Assembly (NCBI RefSeq): GCF_016827605.1
Contig: NZ_JAEPJQ010000006.1
Location: forward strand, 124,001 to 188,000
DNA: 64,000 bases
DNA from: Hyunsoonleella ulvae
Lineage (GTDB): Bacteria > Bacteroidota > Bacteroidia > Flavobacteriales > Flavobacteriaceae
Direction: 5' to 3'
This document shows positions 10,949 through 20,031 of the stretch, in pieces. How positions within the stretch are numbered: position 1 is the stretch's first letter; each line of letters begins with the position of its first letter. A program made the position numbers and the translations under genes. The notes under the pieces were generated by a model that did not search any database, was not told the DNA's origin, and saw only the letters and a program-made list of their open reading frames with translations.

Positions 10949-10985
10949 AACTCCATGAAAGGCAAAAAAAATCGATGAAATACAT
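10949..10985 (-). promoter_or_regulatory. 37-bp upstream element, copy B (direct repeat, 20-bp period)
   Basis: This is the second copy of the element at 2889-2925, with 34 of 37 bases identical and the same 20-bp offset between the two TTTCATSG cores. It lies 54-90 bp upstream of the M14 gene start at 10895. A clear TAnnTTTG element is not visible downstream here, unlike copy A. Confidence 0.6.
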
Positions 10986-11296
10986 TTTTAAAATTGTTTT
11001 TCTTATATTTAAATCTTGTTTTTTAGCTGTCAAATTATATTTTTTATTTCTGTAAATCAATTGATTAGGTGTTTATAAATATGTGTTGTAAGATAAAAAA
11101 TACAATATTAGATAAGAGTGAAAAAAAATTAATCTGGATTGATAAAAATTTTATTATTCTTACAATTTTGTAGTTTAAAACTTATACCATTCCAAGTAAA
11201 TATTAATAGCTCAAAAGTAGTGAGATAAACTAAGTTAGAAGTATTGGAAAATATGGGGAATTATTTAAAGAGAGATGTGTTTTAGAAGTATAATTA

Positions 11297-11340
11297 CCAG
11301 ACACAGCAGGACAGTTGTTTGTTTTATTGATGTTAATTTG
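11297..11340 (+). promoter_or_regulatory. CAGGAYA direct-repeat operator and -7 element, GntR gene
   Basis: The 18-bp site at 11297-11314 (CCAGACACAGCAGGACAG) has a strong second half-site and a weak first half-site. A TTAATTTG sequence (11333-11340) lies 18 bp downstream; the other copies have 19. A second -7-like TAATTTTG is at 11353. The site is 116 bp upstream of the GntR start. Confidence 0.6.
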
Positions 11341-11429
11341 TCTTATATCCTTTAATTTTGTAGGTGTTTTTAACAAATCTGATTCTTCAGTTTGTTTTAT
11401 TTTACAAACTTTTTTTAATGTTGTAAATT

Positions 11430-12431
11430 ATGGTTGACAGCAAGGTAAAGCTGAAAAATATAGGTAATAATGATGTTCCTAAGTATAAAAAAATCTTTAA
11501 TGCTTTTAAAGAATCTATAGAAACCAATGCTTTTAAACCTGGAGATAGTATACCTTCCATTAATGAGTTTAGTAAAGATTATAGATTATCTAGAGATACT
11601 GTTTTTAAGGCCTATACTTTATTAAAACAAAAAGGATTTATAAAGTCTACACCAAATAAAGGTTACTATGTTGCTGATAGTAAAATAAAAGTACTTTTAC
11701 TCATAAGTACATTTAAAGCCTATAAAGAGGTATTGTATCACTCGTTCATGCAGAATTTACCAAGTAACGTTATTGTTGATTTTCAATTTCATCATTACAA
11801 TGTAAAGAATTTTAAGTCTATGCTAGATATTGAGGAAGGGGAATATTATAAATACATTATTATGGGTTTTGACCATCCTGAAGTAAAAAGAGCTATTTCT
11901 AAAATTGATAGGAATAGGCTTTTATTAATAGATTGGGATCTGGGTTCTGAAAAAACTAAAAACTACCTTCTTCAAGATTTCGGACAAGGGTTTTATAACT
12001 GTTTAGAGCAAGGGTTACATTTATTTAAGAAATACAATGAAATCAACTTTGTTTATCCTGAGTATACTTATCACCCGTGGGAGAGTGTAGAGTATTTTAA
12101 AAAGTTTTGTGATACCTATGGTATTAAGTGTAGTATTACCAAAAACTCTAAAGACTTGAAAGTGAAACGTCATACCGCATATATAACTGTGAATGATAGA
12201 ATGTTATATGATTTACTCGACCAATGTATTACTGAAGACTTGGAACTTGGTAAGGATGTTGGCTTGCTTTCATATAATGAAACTCCAATCAAGAGGTTTA
12301 TTTACAAAGGTATTACAGTAGTATCAATAGACTTTAAAGAGTTTGGTGCAATAGCAGCAGAGTTTGTTAAAACAGATAACGCCATTAGAAAATTTTTACC
12401 TACAAAATTAATAATAAGAGACTCTTTGTAA
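11430..12431 (+). CDS. GntR-family transcriptional regulator with LacI-like effector domain
   Basis: The protein has 333 residues. Residues ~17-85 are a winged helix of GntR type (PKYKKIFNAF..., PGDSIPSINEFSKDY, LSRDTVFKAYTLLKQKGFI, PNKGYYVA). Residues ~90-330 resemble a periplasmic-binding-protein/LacI sensor fold (KVLLLISTFKAYKE..., IIMGFDHPEV..., LLSYNETPI, GITVVSIDFKEFG), an architecture like that of AraR-type sugar regulators. It probably senses a sugar or uronate intermediate and controls the adjacent catabolic operon. Its own promoter carries a copy of the locus-wide direct repeat, so it is either a member of that regulon or its autoregulated reader. The stop is followed by a 326-bp leader region of the uronate operon. 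The ATG at 11430 gives a complete wHTH; the exact ligand is unknown. Confidence 0.88.
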   Translation: MVDSKVKLKNIGNNDVPKYKKIFNAFKESIETNAFKPGDSIPSINEFSKDYRLSRDTVFKAYTLLKQKGFIKSTPNKGYYVADSKIKVLLLISTFKAYKEVLYHSFMQNLPSNVIVDFQFHHYNVKNFKSMLDIEEGEYYKYIIMGFDHPEVKRAISKIDRNRLLLIDWDLGSEKTKNYLLQDFGQGFYNCLEQGLHLFKKYNEINFVYPEYTYHPWESVEYFKKFCDTYGIKCSITKNSKDLKVKRHTAYITVNDRMLYDLLDQCITEDLELGKDVGLLSYNETPIKRFIYKGITVVSIDFKEFGAIAAEFVKTDNAIRKFLPTKLIIRDSL

Positions 12432-12757
12432 AATCATCTTACTTAGATTCTTTTAGTTGTTAACTACATTACAATCCCAAATCTTACCCTTATAAAGATG
12501 TTTTTTAATATATTGCAAAGCAGGACAGAGCAGGACAGGTTCATTTGCTTTCTTAACTATTTTTGTTTGTAGATAAAATGACTTGATGCCAAGTGTATTT
12601 CTCTAGCTTTAAAGTACGAAAAAGGTAGTTGATAGTACATTTTTCTTAAGCGTTTTAAATAAGTAATAAAGTAATGCTTTTTTTTGTTCTGGAGTTTTAA
12701 ACGAGGATTAAAACAGCTTTAAATATTAAATTAAATAACTGATCAAACCATAACTAA
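12432..12757. other. 326-bp region upstream of the uronate operon
   Basis: This region holds the best-matching copy of the locus operator and its -7 element (12521-12565). About 190 nt of leader then precedes the SDR gene. No terminator, riboswitch-like fold or open frame is obvious in the leader. Confidence 0.6.
12521..12565 (+). promoter_or_regulatory. CAGGAYA direct-repeat operator and -7 element, uronate/TRAP operon
   Basis: The site is CAGGACAGAGCAGGACAG at 12521-12538, two perfect CAGGACAG half-sites with a 10-bp period. A perfect TAnnTTTG element (TATTTTTG, 12558-12565) lies 19 bp downstream. It is likely the promoter of the 12758-22805 operon. Confidence 0.75.
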
Positions 12758-13585
12758 ATGACTAAAACAATAGTATTAACAGGTGCAGGAGGTGTACTTT
12801 GTGGCACATTAGCAAAGGCACTAGCAAAACAAGGACACAATGTGGCTTTGTTGGATCTTAGGAAAGAGGCCGCAGATGAAATTGCAAACGAAATTAATTC
12901 AAGCGGAGGCAAGGCCATAGGCGTTGCTGCTAATGTACTTGAAAAAGAATCATTACAAAATGCTAAAAAGGAAGTTAATGGCGCATTTGGGGATTGCGAT
13001 ATTCTTATTAACGGCGCTGGGGGTAATCATCCGTTAGGTACCACTTCAAATACTCATTTTTTGGAAAGTGATTTAGAAAATAAGGCTGAAGGCTTTAAAA
13101 CATTTTTTGATTTAGATACTAGCGGAATAAAATTCGTATTTGATTTAAATTTTATTGGGACATTATTGCCAACTCAGGTGTTTGCAGAAGATATGATAGG
13201 TAAAGAAGGTTGTAGTATATTAAATATTTCCTCGATGAATGCCTTTACGCCTTTAACCAAAATTCCAGCATACAGTGGTGCAAAAGCAGCAATATCTAAT
13301 TTTACCCAATGGTTAGCGGTTCACTTCTCAAAGGTAGGTATTCGAGTGAATGCTTTGGCTCCAGGTTTCTTTTTAACTGATCAAAATAGATCTCTATTAA
13401 CAAACTCAGATGGAAGTTTAACCCCACGTGGAAATCAAATTATAGACCAAACCCCCATGGGTAAGTTTGGTGAGCCTGAAGACCTTATTGGAACTACGTT
13501 ATGGCTGTGTGGAGAAGGCGCCTCATTTGTGACTGGGGTAGTCATCCCAATTGATGGTGGATTTAGCGCTTATAGTGGAGTGTAA
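12758..13585 (+). CDS. SDR-family oxidoreductase, probable D-mannonate oxidoreductase (fructuronate reductase)
   Basis: This is a short-chain dehydrogenase of 275 residues. It has an N-terminal Rossmann motif (TGAGGVLCG, residues 8-16), an NGAGG motif in place of NNAG, and the catalytic Y172-x3-K176 (YSGAK). The C-terminal GG(F)SAYSGV end resembles SDR-type mannonate oxidoreductases that replace classical UxuB in many Bacteroidota and Thermotogota. The expected reaction is NAD(P)H-dependent interconversion of fructuronate and mannonate, linking UxaC and UxuA, both encoded downstream. It is the first gene of the operon, with its promoter at 12521-12565. Assignment to mannonate rather than another hexonate rests mostly on context. 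Confidence 0.8.
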   Translation: MTKTIVLTGAGGVLCGTLAKALAKQGHNVALLDLRKEAADEIANEINSSGGKAIGVAANVLEKESLQNAKKEVNGAFGDCDILINGAGGNHPLGTTSNTHFLESDLENKAEGFKTFFDLDTSGIKFVFDLNFIGTLLPTQVFAEDMIGKEGCSILNISSMNAFTPLTKIPAYSGAKAAISNFTQWLAVHFSKVGIRVNALAPGFFLTDQNRSLLTNSDGSLTPRGNQIIDQTPMGKFGEPEDLIGTTLWLCGEGASFVTGVVIPIDGGFSAYSGV

Positions 13586-13606
13586 TTTAAAATTTTAAAA
13601 CGCATA

Positions 13607-14575
13607 GTGATTAACGATACAGTAATTTGGGGAATTATTGGTTGCGGCGACGTAGCCGAAGTTAAGAGTGGGCCAGCATTTCAAAAATGTGAAAATTCTA
13701 AACTACTGGCAGTGATGCGTAGAAATGCCAGTTTAGCTGAAGACTTTGCTAAGCGTCATTACGTGCCTTTTTGGTATAGCGATGCTGATAAACTTTTAGC
13801 AAATCCAGATGTTAATGCGGTTTATATAGCAACACCTCCTTCTACACATTTAGAATATGCAATAAAGGCTCTGAATGCTGGTAAACATGTATATATTGAA
13901 AAGCCAATGGTATTAAATGATGCAGAGGCAATTCAATTAGAAGAGGCAGTTGGCAATAGCAATCAAAAGCTAGTGGTAGCGCATTATCGCAGATTTTTAC
14001 CAATGTATGCTAAGGTAAAAGAACTCATAAATACCAATGCCATAGGGGATATAAAGTTTGTAGATTTAAGATTTTTACAGCCTTATAACTTTAATGATAA
14101 AGCCACATGGAGATTAGACGCAGAAGTTTCAGGAGGAGGTTATTTTCATGATATAGCCCCACATCAAATAGATTTAATGTACTATTTTTTTGGAGCATAT
14201 AAAAGAGCAACAGGATTGGCTGTAAACCAATCAAAGATTAATAATGTTGATGATACTGTTAACGGTGTTATAGATTTTAGTAATGGTGTTCAATTTAGAG
14301 GGATGTGGTCTTTTGCTATTCCTGAGTATTTAGAAGAAGATCGCTGCACTATTTATGGAGACAAGGGAACAATTGAAATTTCCTTCTATAAGGAAAAACT
14401 TGTGTTGAACTCGAGTAAAATAAATAAAACTTTCGAATTTAATAATCCAGAGAACATTCAGCAGCCCATGATACAGGAAACAGTTAATTATTTTCTAGGT
14501 AAGCGCAGTAACCCATGTCCTGTTGAAGATGGAAAATTGGTCACAAAATTAATGCAAGAATTTACAAAAAAGTAA
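13607..14575 (+). CDS. Gfo/Idh/MocA-family oxidoreductase, cytoplasmic
   Basis: The protein has 322 residues and starts with GTG at 13607, 21 bp after the SDR stop. It has an N-terminal NAD(P)-binding motif (GIIGCGDVAE, residues 9-18), the family's EKP motif (YIEKPMVLND) and the C-terminal domain motif GGGYFHDIAPHQIDLM with the typical active-site histidine pair. There is no signal peptide, so it is cytoplasmic, unlike the two Tat-exported relatives at 36018 and 37365. Family members oxidise or reduce sugars, inositols and uronates. The operon position suggests a uronate or rhamnose-derivative substrate, which the sequence does not settle. The stop is followed after 10 bp by uxuA. Confidence 0.85.
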   Translation: MINDTVIWGIIGCGDVAEVKSGPAFQKCENSKLLAVMRRNASLAEDFAKRHYVPFWYSDADKLLANPDVNAVYIATPPSTHLEYAIKALNAGKHVYIEKPMVLNDAEAIQLEEAVGNSNQKLVVAHYRRFLPMYAKVKELINTNAIGDIKFVDLRFLQPYNFNDKATWRLDAEVSGGGYFHDIAPHQIDLMYYFFGAYKRATGLAVNQSKINNVDDTVNGVIDFSNGVQFRGMWSFAIPEYLEEDRCTIYGDKGTIEISFYKEKLVLNSSKINKTFEFNNPENIQQPMIQETVNYFLGKRSNPCPVEDGKLVTKLMQEFTKK

Positions 14576-14585
14576 ACAATAAAAA

Positions 14586-15761
14586 ATGGAGCAAACATGG
14601 AGATGGTACGGGCCAAACGACCCAGTATCTTTATCAGATGTAAAACAAGCGGGAGCAACAGGTGTGGTTTCTGCATTACACCATATACCTAATGGTCAGG
14701 TATGGACTGTAGAAGAAATACAAAAGCGAAAAGAAATCATAGAAAATGCTGGTTTAACCTGGAGTGTAGTAGAAAGTATACCAGTACACGAAAATATTAA
14801 AACCCGTTCGGGAGATTTTAAAACTTACATAGAAACTTATAAGCAAAGTATAGAAAATTTAGCCAAATGTGGGATTAATATTGTATGCTATAACTTTATG
14901 CCAGTACTAGACTGGACAAGAACAGATTTAGCCTTTAAAGTAGAGGATGGTTCTGAAGCATTACGTTTTGATGTTACCGCATTTGCAGCATTTGAGTTGT
15001 TTTTGTTAAAGCGACCAGGAGCAGAAAGTGATTATACAGAAGCACAACAATTGGCAGCTAAAGCTTATGCGGATGGATTGTCTGAAGAGGAAAAAACCAA
15101 ATTAGTAAATAACATTATCGCTGGCTTACCAGGAGCAGAAGAAGGATATACATTAGAACAGTTTCAGGGTATCTTAGATACCTATAAAGACATCGATGCG
15201 CAAACATTAAGAGGGAATTTGGTAGCCTTCCTTAAAGAAATTATACCAGTAGCATCAAAAAATGATGTGTTGATGTGCATACACCCTGATGACCCTCCAT
15301 ATCCAATTTTAGGATTACCAAGAGTAGTAAGTACAGAGGCCGATTATGCATACTTATTTGATAACGTGCCAGATTATGCTAATGGTATTACGTTCTGTAC
15401 AGGGTCTTTAGGTGTTAGGGCAGATAATGATTTAGTTAAGATTTTTCAGCGCTTTGCTGATAGAACACATTTCTTGCATCTAAGAAGTACAAAACGTGAT
15501 GAAGCAGGTAATTTTTATGAAGCAGATCATTTAGATGGTGATGTAGATATGTATGGTGTAGTAAGAGCTGTTTTAGAAGAAGAAAAACGAAGAAGGGCAG
15601 AAGGTAGAACAGATACTGCGATACCAGTAAGACCAGACCATGGACATCAAATGTTAGATGATCTAAATAAGAAAACCAACCCAGGATATTCAGGTATAGG
15701 TAGATTAAGAGGTTTGGCAGAAATACGCGGTTTAGAATACGGACTAAAACACATTATATAA
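14586..15761 (+). CDS. uxuA: Mannonate dehydratase
   Basis: This 391-residue protein matches the UxuA family in length and N-terminus ([13 protein letters not shown]..., [15 protein letters not shown]). It has the conserved metal-site segments [25 protein letters not shown] and VRPDHGHQM. It dehydrates D-mannonate to 2-keto-3-deoxygluconate in the cytoplasm, using Fe2+ or Mn2+. It sits between the Gfo/Idh/MocA gene (10 bp gap) and kduI (18 bp gap). Together with uxaC and the SDR it makes a complete glucuronate-to-KDG branch. Confidence 0.96.
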   Translation: MEQTWRWYGPNDPVSLSDVKQAGATGVVSALHHIPNGQVWTVEEIQKRKEIIENAGLTWSVVESIPVHENIKTRSGDFKTYIETYKQSIENLAKCGINIVCYNFMPVLDWTRTDLAFKVEDGSEALRFDVTAFAAFELFLLKRPGAESDYTEAQQLAAKAYADGLSEEEKTKLVNNIIAGLPGAEEGYTLEQFQGILDTYKDIDAQTLRGNLVAFLKEIIPVASKNDVLMCIHPDDPPYPILGLPRVVSTEADYAYLFDNVPDYANGITFCTGSLGVRADNDLVKIFQRFADRTHFLHLRSTKRDEAGNFYEADHLDGDVDMYGVVRAVLEEEKRRRAEGRTDTAIPVRPDHGHQMLDDLNKKTNPGYSGIGRLRGLAEIRGLEYGLKHII

Positions 15762-15779
15762 ACGATAATCACTAGAGTT

Positions 15780-16622
15780 ATGAGCACAAATTACGAAACG
15801 AGATACGCATCGAGCCCACAAGCAGTAAAAAAATATGATACACAGGAGTTAAGAGATGAGTTTTTAATACCAGATTTAATGCAGAAAGATAACATTAAAT
15901 GGGTATACACACATTATGATAGGTACATGGCAGGAGGTGCAATGCCAACAGCCGAAGCATTGTCTCTAGAAACAATAGATCCTTTAAAATCTGAATTCTT
16001 TTTAGAACGAAGAGAATTGGGGATTATAAATGTAGGTGGTGCAGGAACTATTGTAGCAGATGGAGAAACGTTTACTATGGCACACAAAGATGCCTTGTAC
16101 CTTGGTAAAGGCGTAAAAGATGTAGTTTTTAAAAGTGATGATGCTAATAAACCAGCAAAATTTTACATGAATTCGGCACCAGCACATACATCTTACCCAA
16201 CAAAACATGTAGCTAAAGTAGATGCTAACAAAATTGAACTTGGAAGTTTAGAGACTGCGAATCATAGAACCGTAAGTCAAATGATTATCGGTGGTATTGT
16301 AACAACTTGCCAATTGCAAATGGGGATGACAGAACTTAAAACAGGCTCTGTTTGGAATACAATGCCATCACATGTTCATGATAGAAGAATGGAGATTTAC
16401 TATTATTTAGATATTATGGATGAACAGGCAGTTTGTCACTTTATGGGAGAACCACAGGAGACACGTCATATATGGATGCAAAATCACGAAGCAGTAATTT
16501 CTCCACCATGGTCTATCCACTCAGGATCAGGAACTTCAAACTATACCTTTATCTGGGGAATGGCAGGAGAGAATTTAGATTATGGCGATATGGATGTTGC
16601 TAAAATAACAGAATTACGATAG
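15780..16622 (+). CDS. kduI: 5-keto-4-deoxyuronate isomerase (4-deoxy-L-threo-5-hexosulose-uronate ketol-isomerase)
   Basis: The protein has 280 residues, the usual KduI length. The zinc-binding cupin ligands are visible: H198 and H200 in HVH, E205, and H247 in PPWSIHSG. It isomerises DKH/DHU, the spontaneous rearrangement product of unsaturated uronate released by lyase plus GH105, to 2,5-diketo-3-deoxygluconate. Its presence therefore implies lyase-based polymer breakdown. It is followed after 3 bp by kduD, so the two are translationally close. Confidence 0.97.
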   Translation: MSTNYETRYASSPQAVKKYDTQELRDEFLIPDLMQKDNIKWVYTHYDRYMAGGAMPTAEALSLETIDPLKSEFFLERRELGIINVGGAGTIVADGETFTMAHKDALYLGKGVKDVVFKSDDANKPAKFYMNSAPAHTSYPTKHVAKVDANKIELGSLETANHRTVSQMIIGGIVTTCQLQMGMTELKTGSVWNTMPSHVHDRRMEIYYYLDIMDEQAVCHFMGEPQETRHIWMQNHEAVISPPWSIHSGSGTSNYTFIWGMAGENLDYGDMDVAKITELR

Positions 16623-16625
16623 GCT

Positions 16626-17420
16626 ATGAGTATCTCTTTATTTGATATAAAAGGCAAAATAGCCTTAGTAACGGGAAGCACACACGGTCTTGGTATGGCG
16701 ATGGCAAGAGGCTTAGGTTTGGCAGGAGCAACTATAGTTGTTAACGGAAACTCATCTCAAGAAAAAATAGATAAAGCCGTAGCGCAATACAAAAGCGAAG
16801 GTATTAATGCTGTAGGTTATAAATTTAATGTAACCAACGAAGCAGAAGTAAGTGCAGCTATATCTAAAATTCAAGAAGAAGTAGGGCGTATTGATATACT
16901 AATCAACAATGCGGGGATTATAAAAAGAACTCCTCTAATAGATATGGAGGTTGCCGACTTTAAACAAGTTATAGATGTAGATTTGGTAAGTCCTTTTATA
17001 GTGTCTAAACATGTTGTGCCAGCTATGATAGAGCGAAAAGCAGGTAAGGTTATAAATATTTGCTCCATGATGAGTGAATTAGGGCGTAACAGCGTAGGCG
17101 CTTATGCAGCTGCAAAAGGTGGTTTAAAAATGCTCACACAAAATATGGCTACAGAATGGGCAAAGCATAATATCCAAGTAAATGGTATAGGGCCAGGGTA
17201 TTTTGCCACATCGCAAACCGCACCAATACGTGTAGATGGACACCCATTTAATGATTTCATAGTAAACAGAACACCAGCAGCCAAATGGGGAGACCCAGAT
17301 GATTTAGCTGGGGCAGCCATATTTTTGTCATCTAAGGCTAGTGACTTTGTAAATGGTCAAGTAGTATATGTAGATGGCGGTATTTTAGCGACCATAGGAA
17401 AACCATCTAACGAAGATTAA
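16626..17420 (+). CDS. kduD: 2-deoxy-D-gluconate 3-dehydrogenase / 2,5-diketo-3-deoxygluconate reductase
   Basis: This SDR of 264 residues has the cofactor motif TGSTHGLGMAMA (residues ~16-27), an NNAG motif, and the catalytic Y160-x3-K164 (YAAAK). The C-terminus DFVNGQVVYVDGG is typical of KduD. It reduces the KduI product to 2-keto-3-deoxygluconate. The gene ends 1 bp before the start of the DUF4861-like gene. KduI, KduD and UxuA all deliver KDG; the kinase and aldolase for KDG are not in the window. Confidence 0.95.
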   Translation: MSISLFDIKGKIALVTGSTHGLGMAMARGLGLAGATIVVNGNSSQEKIDKAVAQYKSEGINAVGYKFNVTNEAEVSAAISKIQEEVGRIDILINNAGIIKRTPLIDMEVADFKQVIDVDLVSPFIVSKHVVPAMIERKAGKVINICSMMSELGRNSVGAYAAAKGGLKMLTQNMATEWAKHNIQVNGIGPGYFATSQTAPIRVDGHPFNDFIVNRTPAAKWGDPDDLAGAAIFLSSKASDFVNGQVVYVDGGILATIGKPSNED

Positions 17421-17421
17421 T

Positions 17422-18600
17422 ATGAAAACAACACCAATATTCGCATTACTTACACTTTGCTTAGCGTTTTTTAATTGTAAAAGCGAGTCGGGACAGATTG
17501 TAACTGTAAAGAACACTTTAGATATATCACGGAGTTTTGAAACTGTTGAGATTAATGTATCTGATATAATTTTATCGCAAGATGAAAGTATTGAGGGTAT
17601 TGGAGTTGTAGATGTTGAAACAGGTAATGTGTTAGTTTCCCAGCTCATTGATGAAGATCAAGATGGGAGTGCTGATGCGTTATTGTTTCAAACAGACATT
17701 GATGCCAATTCAGAAAAAAGATTTAAACTATTACAAGTTGAAGCATCATCCAGACCAGATGTAAAAGAATATTGTTATTCTAGATTTGTACCAGAACGTA
17801 CTGATGATTACGCGTGGGAAAACAATAAGGTGGCATTTAGAACCTTTGGGCCTGTAGCGCAAAAAATGAAGGAAGATGGTGTTAAAGGAGGTACGCTTTC
17901 TAGTGGTATTGATGCTTGGTTAAAACGTGTAGAGTATCCTATAATCAATAAATGGTACAAGCGTAATGATGAAAAATTAGGAGCTTACCATTATGATATA
18001 GGAGAAGGTTTAGATAACTTTCATGTAGGTGTAAGTAGAGGCGTAGGTGGTTTGGCAGCAAAAATAGACACCACTTATTATGTGTCTAAGAATTTCACAA
18101 AATGGACAACCATTGCAACTGGACCAATACGTACAAGCTTTATATTAGAATATGCTAATTGGAATGCGAATGGTAGTCCTATTTCAGAGACCAAGCATAT
18201 TTCTTTAGATTATGGAAGTAATTTATCTAAATTTGAGGTAGAACTATCCGGTGTTGAAACTATTTATGCGGGGTTAACACTGCATGAAAAAGATGGTAAT
18301 GATACTCAAAACACCAAGGCAGGCTACATTTCTTACTGGGAGCCACATGGCGATTCTGAATTAGGGACAGCGATAGTTGTACCTAATGGAAATATGATAT
18401 CTTCAGAATTGTTTGATACTCCAGTTAAAGATTGGAGCAACTTATATGCAAACATAAAAATAGATGAAGGTAAAGTAGTTTACTACGCTGGATTTGGTTG
18501 GAAAAAAGCAAAAGAGTTTACTACCGAAGCAACATGGAATAATTATTTAGAAACATTTGCAAAAAAAGCAAATAACCCGTTGGTGGTTACCTTGAAATAA
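17422..18600 (+). CDS. DUF4861-like lipoprotein
   Basis: The protein has 392 residues. The N-terminus is a lipoprotein signal with the cysteine in AFFNCKSES. The body resembles the DUF4861 family often found beside polysaccharide lyases and KduI/KduD: recognisable segments are the VDVETG...DEDQDGSADALLFQ opening, RFVPERTDDYAWENN, and DNFHVGVSRGVGGLA. A predicted beta-sandwich rich in aromatic residues would suit carbohydrate contact. It starts 1 bp after kduD, so it is co-transcribed, although its product is exported to the periplasm or outer membrane while its neighbours are cytoplasmic. No biochemical function can be assigned from the sequence; a role in handling unsaturated uronates is only inference from context. 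Confidence 0.75.
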   Translation: MKTTPIFALLTLCLAFFNCKSESGQIVTVKNTLDISRSFETVEINVSDIILSQDESIEGIGVVDVETGNVLVSQLIDEDQDGSADALLFQTDIDANSEKRFKLLQVEASSRPDVKEYCYSRFVPERTDDYAWENNKVAFRTFGPVAQKMKEDGVKGGTLSSGIDAWLKRVEYPIINKWYKRNDEKLGAYHYDIGEGLDNFHVGVSRGVGGLAAKIDTTYYVSKNFTKWTTIATGPIRTSFILEYANWNANGSPISETKHISLDYGSNLSKFEVELSGVETIYAGLTLHEKDGNDTQNTKAGYISYWEPHGDSELGTAIVVPNGNMISSELFDTPVKDWSNLYANIKIDEGKVVYYAGFGWKKAKEFTTEATWNNYLETFAKKANNPLVVTLK

Positions 18601-18608
18601 AGCACTAA

Positions 18609-20024
18609 ATGAAATCAACTAAATTTATAACAGATAATTTTATATTACAATCAGATATTGCAGTACAACTGTATCATGAGTATGCTAAAGATTTACCAAT
18701 TATAGATTATCACAATCATTTATCACCACAAAAAATTGCAGAAAACCAGCCTGTTAAAAATATTACGGATGCATGGTTAGAAGGAGATCATTATAAGTGG
18801 AGGGCAATGCGAGCCAATGGTGTCGAAGAAATTTTTATCACAGGTTCTGCTACTTCAAAAAAAGAAAAGTTTTTAAAATGGGCAGAAACTGTTCCTTATA
18901 CCTTAAGAAATCCTTTGTTTCATTGGACACATTTAGAGCTTGAACGTTATTTTGGGATAGATGATGTGCTGCAACCAAACACAGCAGAGACTATTTATGA
19001 AACAGCAAATGCAGTTCTAGAAAATAAAACACCAGCTCAGCTTTTGGAAGATATGAAAGTTGAAGTAATCTGTACTACAGATGATCCTATTGATGATTTA
19101 AGATATCATAAAGAAATATCAGAAAAAGGGTTTTATACTAAGGTGTTTCCAACGTTCAGACCAGATGCGTTATTATTTATAGAAAAAGAAAACTTTAGTG
19201 CCTACATAAGTAAATTATCGGGGTGTGTTGGGTTTTCCATAGAGTCATTAGATGATTTATTAAAAGCTATAGAAAATAGGGTTTCGTATTTTGATGCAGC
19301 AGGTTGCCGTTTGTCTGATTATGGGATGGAAGAAATATATGCAGCAGATTTTACAGAAGCAGAAGCAGATACCATATTTAAGAAACGACTATCAGGAAAT
19401 AAAATTTCAAAAGATGATGTTAAGCTATACGCATCATGTGTTTTGGATAAGTTATGTAAAATGTACCATGCTAAGGGATGGACACAACAGTTTCATGTGG
19501 GAGCCATAAGAAATAATAATGATAGGTTATTAAACCAAATAGGTTTAGATGCGGGTGTAGATTCTATTGGGGATTTTCCAGCGGCTAAGTCTATGTCTAA
19601 ATTATTTAATAGATTAGATAGCACAAATCAATTAGCAAAAACAATTTCATATAATTTAAACCCTTCGCAAAATGAAGTGTTTGCTACCATGATGGGCAAT
19701 TATAGTGAAGGGGGTACACCAGGAAAAATGCAATGGGGGTCTGGCTGGTGGTTTTTAGATCAAAAAGACGGCATGGAAAAACAGATCAACTGTTTATCTA
19801 ATATGGGGTTGTTAAGTCGATTTGTAGGAATGCTAACCGATAGTCGAAGCTTTTTATCTTTTCCTAGACATGAGTATTTTAGACGTATCTTGTGTAATAT
19901 TCTTGGCGAAGATGTCAAACAAGGACTCATACCTAACGATTTGGAATTTTTAGGAAAGATGGTACAGGATATATGTTATTACAATGCAAAAAACTACTTC
20001 GGTTTTAGTAATTACCGAAAATAA
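18609..20024 (+). CDS. uxaC: Glucuronate isomerase
   Basis: This 471-residue protein is of usual UxaC length. It has the amidohydrolase-like metal motif DYHNHLSP near residue 33 and the conserved segments KVFPTFRPDALL, QFHVGAIRNNN, FPAAKSMSKLF and GSGWWFLDQKDGM. It interconverts D-glucuronate and D-fructuronate (or galacturonate and tagaturonate) in the cytoplasm. Glucuronate and iduronate are ulvan constituents, and the SDR plus UxuA in this operon complete the path to KDG. The gene precedes the TRAP transporter by 7 bp. Confidence 0.97.
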   Translation: MKSTKFITDNFILQSDIAVQLYHEYAKDLPIIDYHNHLSPQKIAENQPVKNITDAWLEGDHYKWRAMRANGVEEIFITGSATSKKEKFLKWAETVPYTLRNPLFHWTHLELERYFGIDDVLQPNTAETIYETANAVLENKTPAQLLEDMKVEVICTTDDPIDDLRYHKEISEKGFYTKVFPTFRPDALLFIEKENFSAYISKLSGCVGFSIESLDDLLKAIENRVSYFDAAGCRLSDYGMEEIYAADFTEAEADTIFKKRLSGNKISKDDVKLYASCVLDKLCKMYHAKGWTQQFHVGAIRNNNDRLLNQIGLDAGVDSIGDFPAAKSMSKLFNRLDSTNQLAKTISYNLNPSQNEVFATMMGNYSEGGTPGKMQWGSGWWFLDQKDGMEKQINCLSNMGLLSRFVGMLTDSRSFLSFPRHEYFRRILCNILGEDVKQGLIPNDLEFLGKMVQDICYYNAKNYFGFSNYRK

Positions 20025-20031
20025 ATAAGAC

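Larger units (their letters stand above)
10896..11429. other. 534-bp divergent intergenic region
   Basis: This region separates the minus-strand M14 gene from the plus-strand GntR gene. It is very AT-rich. It holds the 37-bp element (10949-10985) facing left and the locus-wide CAGGAYA direct repeat with its promoter (11297-11340) facing right. I see no open frame or RNA gene in the remainder (10990-11290). Confidence 0.7.

Noticed and set aside
12566-12757. Riboswitch in the 190-nt leader of the uronate operon
   Set aside because: Only a tiny CTTG/CAAG stem is visible; no known riboswitch core or terminator was recognised.
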